This document shows positions 27,085 through 36,928 of a stretch of 64,000 nucleotides of DNA, piece by piece. Within the stretch, counting starts at the first letter, position 1; every line of letters begins with the position of its first letter. Source of the DNA: Ideonella sp. (lineage in GTDB: Bacteria > Pseudomonadota > Gammaproteobacteria > Burkholderiales > Burkholderiaceae_C); assembly GCA_016721465.1 (NCBI GenBank), contig JADKIA010000034.1, positions 27,591 through 91,590 on the forward strand, given 5' to 3'. Made by a program: the position numbers and the translations under genes. The notes beneath the pieces were generated by a model that searched no databases, was not told the DNA's origin, and was given only the letters and a program-made list of their open reading frames with translations.

Positions 27085-28676
27085 TTACAGGCGGTTGTTG
27101 CGCGGGTCGCCTCGGCCGCTTGCGCGGACGGCAACTGGCCAGTCAGGCGCGACAGCGGCTGCAGCGGGTCACGCCCACCTGCGGCCAGACCCACCAGCTG
27201 CATCATGCCCAGGGCCGCGAGGATCACCCCAACGCCTTTGGTCAAGGTGCTGCCCGGCGTATGGTGCTCCAGCCGGTCGAACGCGCCCAGGTACACGGCG
27301 GCGGCCAGCAACAGCAGCGCGCTCAAGCCCATCAAGGCCCAGGCGGGCAGCACCGGCGAGACCATCCACAAGGCCACCGCCAGCAGCAGCGCGCCGAAGA
27401 AGTGCTTCACGCGCTCCATCCAGCGACCGGCGCGCGGCAGCAGCGAGTTGGCCGACAAGCCCATCAGCAGCAAGGGCACGCTCATGCCGGCGGCCAGCGA
27501 GAACAGCGCCAGCCCGCCCAGCCACACGTCACGGGTGCGGCTGATATAGACCAGCGCGCCGGCCAGTGGCGCGGCCACGCAGGGGCCGACGATCAGCGCG
27601 GACAGGCCACCCATGAGAAACACCCCAAGGTAGCGTCCACCTTGCAGCTGGCCCGCGGCCTGGGTGAGCCGGGTCTGATGGCGCTGGGCATCTGCAGCTC
27701 GTACACGCCGAACATCGACAGCGACAGGGCCACCAGCAGCAGCGCGAAGGCGCCCAGCACCCAGGCGTTCTGCAGTGCGGCGGCCAGCCCTTCGCCGGCC
27801 AGGCCGGCGGCCATGCCCAACACCGTGTAGACCAACGCCATGCCCAGTGAGTAGGCCAGCGCCAGCGAAGCCACGTGCACGGGACGAGGTGGTGGCGATG
27901 GTGTGGCCGCTCTGCCCGACGATGATGGACGACAGGATCGGCAGCATCGGCAGCACGCAGGGCGTGAACGACAGCAGCAGCCCGGCCAGCGCGAACACGC
28001 CGGCCACGGCCAGCAGGTTGCGCGAGCGCAGCACGCCATCGAAGCGGCCGGGGTCGTCGGAAGTTGCCGCGGCGGGTTCGCCCGACGGGCTGGCGGACGA
28101 CTGCTGGGCGGCGGCGCCGGGCGCAGCGGCCGTGCCCGCATCGTCGGCCACCGCCAGCACCTTCAGCGCGGTGCCTGTGGCGCCACCGGGCGTCACGTCG
28201 AAGGCATGCGTCTGCGGCGGATAGCACAGGCCCTGGTCGGCGCAACCCTGGTTCACCACGTTCAGGCGGAACTTGGTGGTGGGCACGGCGCTCAGGGGCA
28301 GCAGCAGGGTCACCGGGCGGCGGTACACCTCCATCGGCCTTTGCAGACCGGCGTCGAACTCGCTTTCGCCAGGGGGTGATTGCAGCGCACCGAGCCCGGT
28401 GCCGGCAGGCTCCGCGGCCACGCTGAAGCGCTCGCGGTACAGGTGGTAGCCCGGGGCGACGTCGAAGCGCAGTTCGATGCGGTGGTCGTCCAGCGCGCGC
28501 GCGCTGAGCTTGAACGCCACCTCGGGGTCGAGGAACTCGTCGGCGGCCCAGGCCGGAGGGCTGGCCAGGGACATCAGCAGCGCCACGATCGCGGCCACCG
28601 CTGCAGTGACCGCGGCCGCCATCACGGCCACCATGCGAACGGCCAGGCTGCGCGAGCGATGGTGCCAGCGCTTCAT
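27085..28676 (-). CDS. dsbD: DsbD-type thiol:disulfide interchange protein lacking the C-terminal thioredoxin domain (frameshifted)
   Basis: The signal peptide ends at PPAWA. The periplasmic alpha domain has the cysteine pair CADQGLC (with YPPQ after it). The membrane domain has the CcdA-type cysteines in LLSFTPCVLPMLPILSS and LIVGPCVAAPLAGAL. Two compensating frameshifts lie near 27885 and 27675; between them the normal sequence (VASLALAYSLGMALVYTVLGM) continues in another frame. After GGRDPLQPLSRLTG the expected gamma (thioredoxin) domain of about 120 residues is missing and the convergent NUDIX-MBL gene begins. A TAA at 27085-27087 is in a near frame. Its start overlaps the TlpA stop (ATGA). 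It transfers electrons from cytoplasmic thioredoxin to the periplasm. Confidence 0.8.
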
Positions 28677-29186
28677 GGCGTCTTGCCGCCCAGCGCGGCC
28701 ACCAGCCGTGCCTCGAGGTCCGCACGGTCCTCGGCACGGAAGCCCTGGTGCACCAGCAGAACCTTGCCGTCCGCGCCGACCAGCAGCGAGGTGGGCATGC
28801 CCTTCACGCCGATGCGCTTGGCCGATTCACCCTTGCGCGTCGAAGGCCAGGGCGACGGCGGCGGGGTTCTGCGCCAGGAACTGGTCGGCATCGCTGCGCT
28901 TGGCGTCCAGGTTGATGGCCAGCACCTGCAGGCCGCGCGCGCCGTACTTGCGCTGCATGTCGTTCATCCACGGGAAGGACTGCTTGCACGGGCCGCACCA
29001 CGAGGCCCAGAAGTCCAGGTAGACCACCTTGCCCCTCAGGTCGGACAGCTTGGCGCCGACGCTGCTGCCGGGCAGGTCCACGTCGGGCACGGGTTGGCCG
29101 ACATCGGCGGCGCGGACCGTGGCCAGGCACAAGGCCAGAAGGGCCGTCAGGGCCGACAGGGCCAGAACGAATCGATGGATCTTCAT
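28673..29186 (-). CDS. TlpA-family thioredoxin-like protein (one frameshift)
   Basis: A protein of about 170 residues with a signal peptide (FVLALSALTALLALCLATVRAA) and a thioredoxin fold: VVYLDFWASWCGPCKQSFPWMND (active site WCGPC; given in part) and, after a one-base insertion in a GGG run near 28829, the cis-Pro part GVKGMPTSLLVGADGKVLL. The 514-base span equals 171 codons plus one base, consistent with a single error. TlpA proteins reduce or isomerise periplasmic thiols and receive electrons from CcdA/DsbD proteins. DsbD follows with overlapping codons. Confidence 0.88.
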
Positions 29187-29230
29187 GTCGCGTATCTCGT
29201 GTGCTGCTTGAATGGCGTGTGTCGCGCTGA

Positions 29231-30728
29231 TCAGATGAACGCCAGGCCCGTGGCGGCCAGGCCCACCAGATCGACGTGGGCCTGGTTCAGGTCGGTGTTG
29301 GCCGCCAGCACGCCGAGCTCGGCGACCGTGAGCGCATGGCTGTCGAGCAGGCCGACGAAGTAGGCCTCGTCCGAGACCGCTGAAGGCGAGTTCGCGCCGG
29401 CGACGTTGGTGTACAGCAGGTGGACCACGGCGGCGTTGCTGGCATTGGCGCCGAGCTTGGCGCTCAACGCCAACTGCACCAGATCGGCGTAGCTCATGTT
29501 GCCGTCGAGCAGACCCAGACCCACCCCGACGTACTCCTTGTTCGACACCGCGCTCGGCCCGAACACCGCGCCCAGCACCTTGGCGGTCAATCCGGCATGG
29601 CCGTCGAGGTCGAGCGCCCATTGGCCATCGGCGAAGTGCAGGCGTTCCACGTTGGTCAGCGTATCGACCACGAGGCCATCGCTGACGCTGTAGCCGCCGG
29701 CCGTGTGCGTGAGGGTGTAGGCCGCCCGGGACTTGCCAAAGCTCACGGAATCGATGCCGGCCAGGCCGTCGAAGGCAATGGGGGCACTGCCGCTGGCCAA
29801 CAGCTGGTCGGCTCCGCTGGTGCCGGTCACGGTGACAGGCGGCGGTGCTGAAGGTGGCGCTGCCACTGCTGGCACCGTTGCCGGCCGCGTCCCTCACACT
29901 GCCCGCGCTCATCGACACGCTGTAGCTGGTGCTGACGGCCAGGTCGGCGCTGGGATCGATGGTCAGCGTGCTGCCACTGACGCTGAGGTTGCCGCTGGAC
30001 GCCGCGTCGTAGCTGGCGACGGTGTTGCCGGCACCGTCGCGGATCGTGATGGTGCCCGCACCGCGCTGGATGGCCTCGCTGAAGGTCAGCACGATGTTGC
30101 TGCCCACGGCCACGCCCGTGGCCAGGTTGGCGGGGCTGACACCCGTGACGCTGGGCGCCAGCGTGTCGATGGCCTGGGCGGCGGCGCTGGTCTGCGCGTT
30201 GGTGTTGCCGGCACTGTCGCTGACGGCCGAGGCCTTCAATGCCAGTGTCATGCTGCCCTCGGTGTTGGCTGCGGGCGCCACCACCACCGCGTAGCTGGCG
30301 CCACTGCCCGACACCGACAGCACCGTGCCGTTGACGACGCTGAAGTCGCTGGTACTCAGGCCCGTCACCGCCTGGCTGAAGGCCAGGCTGGTAAGTGACA
30401 TTGCCGGTGGCCACGCCCGCGGTGTTGTCGGTGATGCTCACCGTGGGTGGCGTGGTGTCCCCAAAGTAGGTGGTCAAGTCCAGCACGTCGCGCTTGTTGT
30501 TGAAGACCAGGGTCTCCATGTTGAACAGCGTGGCGTGCAAGGCACTGCTGGCGCCCGAGACCGAATCGATGTGCACCGAGCCATCGGCGGCCTTGGTGAT
30601 CTTGTAGTCCGAGCGCAGCGAGGTGCCGAGGTAGAGCGAATCGGTGCCGCCCAGGCCGTCGAGGACAAAGGTGCCGGCTTTGATGACGGTCCAGGAATCA
30701 TTGCCGGCGGTGCCGTGGTGGTGGCCAT
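29231..30728 (-). CDS. Secreted Ig-like / haemolysin-type repeat protein (several frameshifts)
   Basis: Conserved sequence is spread over three frames. The N-terminus reads MATT-GTAGNDSWTVIKAGTFVLDG, the opening of haemolysin-type (RTX-like) proteins without a classical signal peptide; a base is missing near 30714. Next come VHIDSVSG and a bacterial Ig-like unit (TVSITDNTAG ... LAFSQAVTGLSTSDFSVV). Then an SbsA-type Ig-like domain (SVTGVSPANLATGVAVGSN ... LTFSEAI), after a break near 30400. After another break near 29870 there is a GTSGADQLLASG calcium-repeat-like block and a DUF4214-like C-terminus (SDEAYFVGLL). It is probably exported by a type I system; no such system is here. Confidence 0.65.
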
Positions 30729-30772
30729 GTGGGAAAACTCCAGTGCGAATCAGGGGATGCGGCGGGCGGCCC

Positions 30773-31671
30773 TCAGGCGGCCGCCGCTTCCCTGGTGTGG
30801 ATGGTGCCGTGCTGGTCCATCGCGAGGTAGTTCATGCCCGAAGCCTGCAGGAAGGCCAGGCCGTCGGCCTGCTTGAGCATGGCGATGGTGCTGCAGTTGC
30901 CGGCCACCACCGCCAGCGGCGCCAGCACGCTCACCGTGCGCCAATGGCTCACCGGCCAGCCGGTGTTCGGGTCGAGGATGTGGCAATAGCGGCGGCCGTC
31001 GAGTTCGAAGCAGCGCTCGTAGTCGCCGCTGGTGGCCAGGCCGCCCTGATAGACCGGGATGGTGGCGATGACCTCGCCGCGGCGGCGCGGGTCCTGGATG
31101 CCGATCATCCATGGCGCGCCATCGGGTTTGGGGCCGAGTACGCGCAGATCGCCGGCCAGGTTCACGTAGCCGTGCTTGGCGCCGCCTGCGGCCATCATCG
31201 TCGCGGCGCGATCGGCCGCGTATTCCTTGCCGAAGCCGCCGAAGTCGAGTTCCATGCCGGACAGGGCCAGGCGCACGTTGCGGCCGTCGCGCCTGACGTG
31301 GTGCCAGCCGATGCACGCGCGCGCCTCGGCCAGTTGCTCCGGCGTGGGCAGTTGGCCTGACTTGAAGTCCCAGGCCCGGCGCAGCACGCCGGAGGTGATG
31401 TCGAACAGGCCGTCGCTGCTGCGGTACAGCGAGTCGGCGAAATTCCAGCAGCGACAAGGTCTCGGCGTCGCATTCCACGGCGCCAGCCCGGCGGCGGCGT
31501 TGATGCGCGCCACGATGCTGTCGGCGCGGTAGCGCGAGAACTTCTGCTCGATGCGCTGCACTCGTTGATGGCGGCCTCGGCCAGCGTGAGCGCCTCGGCC
31601 TCGTCCCCGCAGGCCAGCACCACCTCGCAGCCACCGGCCATGGCGCTGAAGGGGACGCGGAACTGGCGCAT
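30773..31671 (-). CDS. apbE: ApbE, FAD:protein FMN transferase (frameshifted)
   Basis: About 300 residues in reconstruction. ApbE attaches FMN from FAD to Ser/Thr in a Dxx(S/T)GA(S/T) site of exported proteins. The family blocks are present: an N-terminal MRQFRVPFSAMAGGCEVVL, then VQRIEQKFSRYRADSIV, ELDFGGFGKEYAADRA, the GLATSGDYERCF loop with its Mg-binding partner, and HILDPNTGWPV. Frame changes lie near 31562 and around 31440-31460 (the ETLSLLEFADSLYR block is split). No obvious lipoprotein signal survives at the start. It lies 55 bases after the DUF3570 gene on the same strand. Confidence 0.88.
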
Positions 31672-31726
31672 GTTGGGCAGGCCTGACTCGGTGAAGCTGT
31701 GCTGCGCGCGCTCAGACCCGGCGTGG

Positions 31727-32849
31727 TCAGAACTGTCGCGAAACGCCCAGCTGAAGGCTGCGCGCGTTGAACGGCGCCAGGCCCGGGCTGCCACGCCCAT
31801 CGAGCGTCCAGGAAGCACGTTGTGAATAACGTTCATATTTGACGTCCACATTCCAGTTGGCATCGATCTGCTTGGCCACTTTCAGGCCCACGGTGCGGGC
31901 ACCGAAGGCGGACAGGCGCTGGTCTTCGGTGAAGTAGGGCCAGTTGGCCGGCGGGTTGGGCGGGAACGGATCCGTGGACGCGTCGGCGTCCACGTAGAAG
32001 TCGGCGGCCGTCTGCGTGTACAGGCGCAGCAGCGGCGTCACCGTCCAACCCTGCGTCAGCGGCTGCACGTACTCGAAGCCCAACGTGTGGGCCGTCACGC
32101 CGTAGCTGTCGGTGTAGTGGCGGTAGCTGCTGCGCAGCGTGCCGCCGGAGGCGTCGAAGTAGTGGTTCCAGCGCGCCATCAGCGTGGTGTGGCGGAGCTC
32201 GCGCGGGCGCTCGTCCATGGCCTTGTAGGGGTCGGAGTAGTAGCCGCCGCCGCCGGACCAGCCCAGGTTGAGCTGGGCGATGTCGTGCGTGCCCAACACC
32301 TGGGTCACGCCCAGCAGCAGGTCGGTGACGCGCCGTGCTCGTTGCTGACCACCCGGTTGCCGGGTTGATGCGGTCGCGACTCAAGGCCAGTCCTGCGGTC
32401 CAGGTGGTGTTCTTGCTGTCATCGGACAGGCTGCCCTGCAGCGACAGGCTGCGCGCGAGGTAGTCCGACTCGTGCGACACCGAGCCGCCCAGCGTGAGGC
32501 TGCCGTTGGCAAAGTAGCGCGTGGCGTTGAGCTCCAATGCCTTGCGCTTGTCGTGCATCGGCGTGATGGCCGTCGTGTGATAGGCCGGCGAGGCGCCGGA
32601 AATGGCATCGGAAGTGAGCGTGCCGCCCACCGCCCAGTCCCCCGACAGCGGCAGCACCAGCAAGGCCGAAGGGGCGCGCACACGGATGCGGTCCTCCCCC
32701 GGCTGGCTGTCCTTGTAGTCGAGGAACTTGAAGGCGATCGTGCCGTGCTCGGGGGCGCTCTCGGCGTGGGCCGATTGCACCGCTGGCAGGGCCAGCGCGG
32801 CGGCCATCAGTCCGATGCCCAAGGGCGTGGCGTTCGTCGTGGCGACCAT
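31727..32849 (-). CDS. DUF3570 outer-membrane-type protein (one frameshift)
   Basis: About 374 residues. A signal peptide (LMAAALALPAVQSAHA) is followed by a beta-rich domain with alternating pattern and a C-terminal LQLGVSRQF ending in Phe, as in outer-membrane barrels. Residues 81-87 are DAISGAS, which fits the Dxx(S/T)GA(S/T) form of an ApbE flavinylation site. One frame change lies near 32350, after DRINPAT; the protein resumes with GVTQVLGTHDIAQLNLGWSGGGGYYSDPYKAMDERP (given in part). The start codon overlaps the DUF4266 stop (ATGA), showing co-translation. Function is unknown. Confidence 0.88.
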
Positions 32850-33154
32850 CAATTGCACCCGCAGCCGCCACCGCCCACGCCGGCGCTGCCGCCCGAGGCG
32901 GCTTCCTTGCTGAAGTAGGTGTGCTCGGTGAAGTTGTTGTCGAGCCGGTCGCTCTCGAAGGTCATCTCCGGCTTGGCCAGCACCCCCTTCTCCCAAGGCT
33001 GCACGGGCTGGATCAGCACACAGCCGCTGGCGCCGGCCAGGGTGGCCACGAGCAGCAACAGACGGACCAGGCGACGTTTGGAGCGGGCGCGGCGCGGGTA
33101 GGAAGGCAGGCATGGGGCAGATTCATGTGCGGAGCAACGCAAAGACCGTGCCAT
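32849..33154 (-). CDS. DUF4266 lipoprotein with C-terminal Gly-Cys tail
   Basis: A small lipoprotein; about 101 residues from the given start, though the real start may be nearer 33100. The hydrophobic stretch RLLLLVATLAGASGC ends in a lipobox, so the mature protein is only about 50 residues: CVLIQPVQPWEKGVLAKPEM ..., then FTEHTYFSKEAASGG and a glycine-rich end with -GGCGCN. The Cys-Gly-Cys tail is the family hallmark and could bind metal or carry redox thiols; no activity is known to me. Its stop overlaps the DUF3570 start. Confidence 0.82.
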   Translation of the reverse strand: MARSLRCSAHESAPCLPSYPRRARSKRRLVRLLLLVATLAGASGCVLIQPVQPWEKGVLAKPEMTFESDRLDNNFTEHTYFSKEAASGGSAGVGGGGCGCN

Positions 33155-33246
33155 GCACCGTTGTCGCCGACGAACCAGGCGAGCGCTTGCGCTGGCCATT
33201 GCGGGCAGTGGTTGAAGCCGCCGAGTGCCTCGGTCCGTGCGCTCCG

Positions 33247-33267
33247 ATCGCTGCAGAGTGCAGCGAT
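33247..33267. repeat. Perfect hairpin between PstS-like and DUF4266 genes
   Basis: ATCGCTGCA (33247-33255) and TGCAGCGAT (33259-33267) form a perfect 9-bp stem with a three-base loop. It lies in the only non-coding gap (33155-33299) inside the minus-strand cluster. No T-run follows on the minus strand, so it is not a clear terminator; it may be a processing site or an operator. Confidence 0.5.
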
Positions 33268-33299
33268 TGACGACAAAAAGTTGCAGTAGTCGCTTGCAA

Positions 33300-33766
33300 T
33301 CAGCGGCTGCAGGCCGGACCGCCGTCGAGGGTGGCCACCACGGCCACGCGCCGATCGGCCAGGCAATGGCTGACGTAGCCCACCGCACCGGGGGTGCTGG
33401 CCACGAAGCGGATCATGGCTTCCTCAGACGCCAGCACGAAGGGCGGCGAGATGCCGTTGAAGTACTGGTCGCGCCAATAGTCTTCCAGGTCTTCCGGGGT
33501 CTTGTGCAGCACCTGCTGCGAGAAGAAACGGCGCAGCGGGTGCTGGGCGGCAGGTTGATGGGCTGCACGCGCGCACCGCCAACGAACTGCTTTTTGCGGC
33601 GGTAGATCAGCTCCAGTTCGTCCAGCGACAGGGTCGCGGCAGGTGCCGCCGTGGCGGAGACAATCACCACCAGCCGGCCATCGGCGGCCTGTGCAGCCCC
33701 ATGGGCACAGCAGCCGGCCAGCATCCAGCCTGCCAGGCGCAAGAGCCGGCGCAACGCCAGGCGCAT
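33300..33766 (-). CDS. PstS-like periplasmic substrate-binding protein (one frameshift)
   Basis: About 155 residues. The signal peptide is LRLAGWMLAGCCAHGAAQAA. The mature part reads LVVIVSATAAPAATLSLDELELIYRRKKQFVGG, and after a frame change near 33545 continues as VLHKTPEDLEDYWRDQYFNGISPPFVLASEEAMIRFV and TPGAVGYVS (given in part). This is the small 'phosphate ABC transporter substrate-binding' type, about half the size of PstS, common beside sensor kinases. Its start overlaps the porin-like stop (ATGA). No ABC permease or ATPase is nearby. Confidence 0.78.
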
Positions 33767-34961
33767 CAGAACAGCACGCTCACGGACGCCACGATGCCTT
33801 GCGTGGTCTGCGATGAGGCGCCTGGCTGGGGCGCACGTACTCCAGCTTCACCGAGGTGCCGGCGTTGAGCCGCCAGGCCAGCCCCACCAGGTGCTGGCGC
33901 ACGAAGGTGATGGTGCGCGGATCGTGCAACCAGTCCAGGCGCGCCACGGCGAACAGGTTGCCGCCCAGCGGCAGCACCCCCTGGGCGTAGCCACCGCGGG
34001 TGCTGCGCCGCGTGCCATGGCTGACATCGCCCGACGCGGCGGGCTGCGGCGGCGTGCCATCGGCGTCGCCATCGTTCGGCTCGGGCTCGATCTCGTCGCC
34101 GGCCACGGCGGTGCCCCGGGTCAACATCCATTCCGCGCTGAACTCCATGCCGCCGCGCGACCAGTACAGGTCCAGGCCGCGCAGCTGCTGCGGCTCGCCG
34201 TGTCGGCTGAGCAACTGGTAGTTGGCCGCGGACAGGCCCAGTTGCCAATCGGCCCCCCAGGGCAACACCAGGCGGCCACCCAGCACCTTGGCGAAGGGGT
34301 CTTCCTGCCGGTCGGTGCGCCAGTCCTTGCCGTTGGACGCATAGACCGAGTAGCCCACCGCACGGCCCCAGAGCGGCAGGTTGCCGCCCAGGCTGGCACC
34401 CGTGAGGCTGTGGAAACAGCGTCTGCGTCACCATGGGCGCGGTGGTGGTCCTACACCAGCGGGCCGCGCACCTGGTTCCAGCGGCCCACCGGCGTGAGGA
34501 ATTTGCTTCCGCGCAGGCTCAGTGTCACTGAAGGTGTAGTCGCCATACAGGCGCTCGAGGGAAATGCGGCGGCTGTCCGTCGGCTTGCTTAACCTTCGTT
34601 CTCGGCGGCGTCGCGCTGCTGGCCCACGGCATTGAGCAGATCGATTTCGGCGAACAGCTTGACGCGCCCCAGGCCTCCCACCACAGGAAGACGCCGGCAT
34701 GGCTGGATTCTGATCCGCTCCGGCCCGCCATCGTTGCGGCGGTATCGGCCGTGGCATAGCCGCCCAGCGTGAAGCCGTTGTCGCCCAGCGCAGGCCGCGG
34801 CCGAATTCATAGTTCAGCGCGCCCGGGTCGGCGGAGGGTGCTTCGGCCGCCGCATCGGCGGTACGCGCAGGTGCCCGCCAGGCCAGGGCCGCGCGCTGGC
34901 ACGAGAGATGCTCGGCACCCTGCAACGCAGATAATCCGCGCGATGCGCTGGGTCGGGCCAT
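33766..34961 (-). CDS. Porin-like outer-membrane protein (heavily frameshifted)
   Basis: Conserved-looking barrel segments lie in all three minus frames: ALNYEFGRGLRLGDNGFTLGGYA near 34800-34760, RVKLFAEIDLLNAVGQQ near 34650, SRRISLERLYGDYTFSD near 34540, ASLGGNLPLWGRAVGYSVYASNGKDWR near 34350, and LGGNLFAVARLDWLHDPRTITFVRQHLVGLAWRLNAGTSVKLEYV to the end IVASVSVLF* at 33766. The alternating polar/hydrophobic strands and the C-terminal Phe indicate an outer-membrane barrel. The start is uncertain; 34961 is the best Met near the N-terminus. It is the first gene of the minus-strand cluster and faces the kinase gene. Confidence 0.6.
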
Positions 34962-34998
34962 GAATCACGTCGGTCTCCGGAATTCCGTTCCCATTGGC

Positions 34999-35016
34999 TG
35001 CAAACAAGTATGCCCA
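34999..35016 (-). promoter_or_regulatory. Sigma-54-like -24/-12 candidate before the porin-like gene
   Basis: On the minus strand TGGGCATACTTGTTTGCA resembles the sigma-54 consensus TGGCAC-N5-TTGCA, but the GG to GC distance is 11 instead of 10. It lies 38 bases before the likely start, and the divergent operon encodes a sigma-54 activator. Given the local indel errors the spacing may be wrong. Confidence 0.3.
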
Positions 35017-35089
35017 CCTTTGTCCTGCCCGCTGATCGCTGCCCCGTGTCGACCAGCGCGCTGCGCTGCCGCGCTGCGCGACTGACCAC

Positions 35090-36928
35090 TTGCGACGTCC
35101 GCATGCCACGACGCGCGCCGGCGCCAGCATCCGCAAGACCTTGCTGCTGGCCTTCCTGCTGGTGGGCTTGACGCCGGCGGCATTGCTGGCGCTGCTGGGC
35201 TTCAACCGCGCCAGCCTGGCGGTGCAGGCCGAGATCGAGCAGGGTCTGGTGGCGCAGGCCGAGGCGGTGGCCTCGGACATCAACAACTGATGTACGAGCG
35301 CCTGCAGAACGCCGCCACCCGGAGCCGCCTGGAAGTGATGCAGGACCTGCAGGTGAACGACGTGGACAAGCGCCTGTCCGGCTTTTGCAGCGCTTGCAGC
35401 GGGTTATGCCGGCCTGTACCGGCGCCTTCAGGCCACCAACCTGCAGGGCCGCGTGGTGGCGGGCAGTGATGCGGCGGCCCTTGGCAACGCCGTGACGGCC
35501 GCGCCGGTTTGGCAGGCCGTCGAACTGTCCGGTGACCGCTTGGTCCTGAAGAGCCGACCGACCTGGCGTCGGGTGGCGTGTCGGAAGTGACGATCCGCAT
35601 CCCCGTGGCCTCGGCCTTCGGCGCCGGTGTGATGGGCGATCTTCGCCTGGGCTGGACTGGGCCAGATCGACCGCGTGCTCGACGAGGCCGCGGACAACGG
35701 TCGCATGCTGGCACTGCTGGACGGGCAGGCCGCCTGTGGCGGGCCTCGCAGCGTGTGCGCGCGGCCTTGCCCCGGCTGTCGCGCGAGATGGCCGCCTGGG
35801 TGCCGCCGGCGCCGGATGGCACCATCGCCGCTTCGCCGGCCGGTGCGGCCTCGGTGACGCCCACCGCGCCGGTGGCGGCAGGGCGCGGCCCGGGCCTGCC
35901 CACCGAGCCGATGATCGTGGGCGTGGGCCAGGCGCGCGGTTTCAGCGGCTTTGCCGGCTTTGGCTGGCGCGTGCTGGTGCTGGTGCCGCGCAGCGAGGCA
36001 CTGGCGCCGGTGCGCACCATGGCCTTCATCTTTGCGGCGCTGCTGGGCGGCGTCGCGTTGTTGACCATGCTGGCCGCGGGTTGGGTCAGCCAGGCCATCG
36101 CGCGACCCATCACCGCCCTCACCGATTTCACGCGGCGCTATGTGCGACAAGCAGCTCAGCCCGCCGCCGGCGCCACAGGGCGGCGAGGTGGGCGAACTGC
36201 GCGACGCCTTCGTGCAGATGGTGGGCGACATCGACCAATCCAGCAGCGCCTGGCGCGGGCGTCCGCGCTGGCGGCGGTGGGCGAGATGTCGGCGGTGATC
36301 GCCCACGAGGTGCGCACGCCGCTGGGCATCCTGCGCCTGTCGGCGCAGATCCTGCGGCGCGAATCGGGCATCAGCGAGGAAGGGCGCGAGCTGGTGGGGT
36401 TCATCGAGAGCGAGACCCAGCGCCTCAATGGCCTGGTGTCGGCCATGCTCGACAGCGCCCGGCCGCGCCCACCGAACATGGAGCCCAACGATCTGCACGA
36501 GCTGATCCAGCACGCCGCCGGCATGCTCGCCGCGCAGGCGGCCGACCGCTCGGTGCAGGTGAGCCTGCAGTTGCAGGCCACCGACGCCTGCGTGGCCTGC
36601 GATGCCGAGCAGATGACCCAGGTGCTGCTCAACCTGATGCTCAACGGCTTGCAGATCCTGCGCCAGGGCGGGCAGATCCAGATCAGCACGCGCGATGCCG
36701 CCGGCCAGCTCGTCATCGAGGTGGCCGACGATGGCCCCGGCATCGCGCCGGAAGAACGCAAGCGCATCTTCGAGGCCTTCTTCTTCAAGCGCGAAGGGGC
36801 CTGGGGCTGGGCCAGCCGTGGTGCAGAAGATCGTGGCCGCGCACGGCGGTGACATCGAAGCCAGCGAAAGTGAGTTGGGCGGGGCCTTGTTTCGCATCCG
36901 CCTGCCGAAGGCATTGGAAAACGAATGA
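35090..36928 (+). CDS. Membrane sensor histidine kinase with HAMP domain (several frameshifts)
   Basis: About 610 residues in reconstruction. The N-terminal helix is IRKTLLLAFLLVGLTPAALLALLGF. A periplasmic sensor part follows through frame changes near 35290, 35385, 35550, 35665 and 35745 (LEVMQDLQVNDVDKRL; GGVSEVTIRIPVASAFGAG; LPTEPMIVGVGQARGFSGF). The second membrane helix (MAFIFAALLGGVALLTMLAAG), HAMP, and HisKA with AVIAHEVRTPLGILRLSAQIL (phospho-His) are followed by the ATPase boxes NLMLNGLQIL and DDGPGIAPEERKRIFEAF. After a last break near 36805 the gene ends LGGALFRIRLPKALENE. The start is uncertain. Its stop overlaps the regulator start. Confidence 0.78.

Noticed and set aside
34589..34961. 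Several short open frames as separate small genes
   Set aside because: Together they read as pieces of one barrel protein broken by indels; none has its own start signal.
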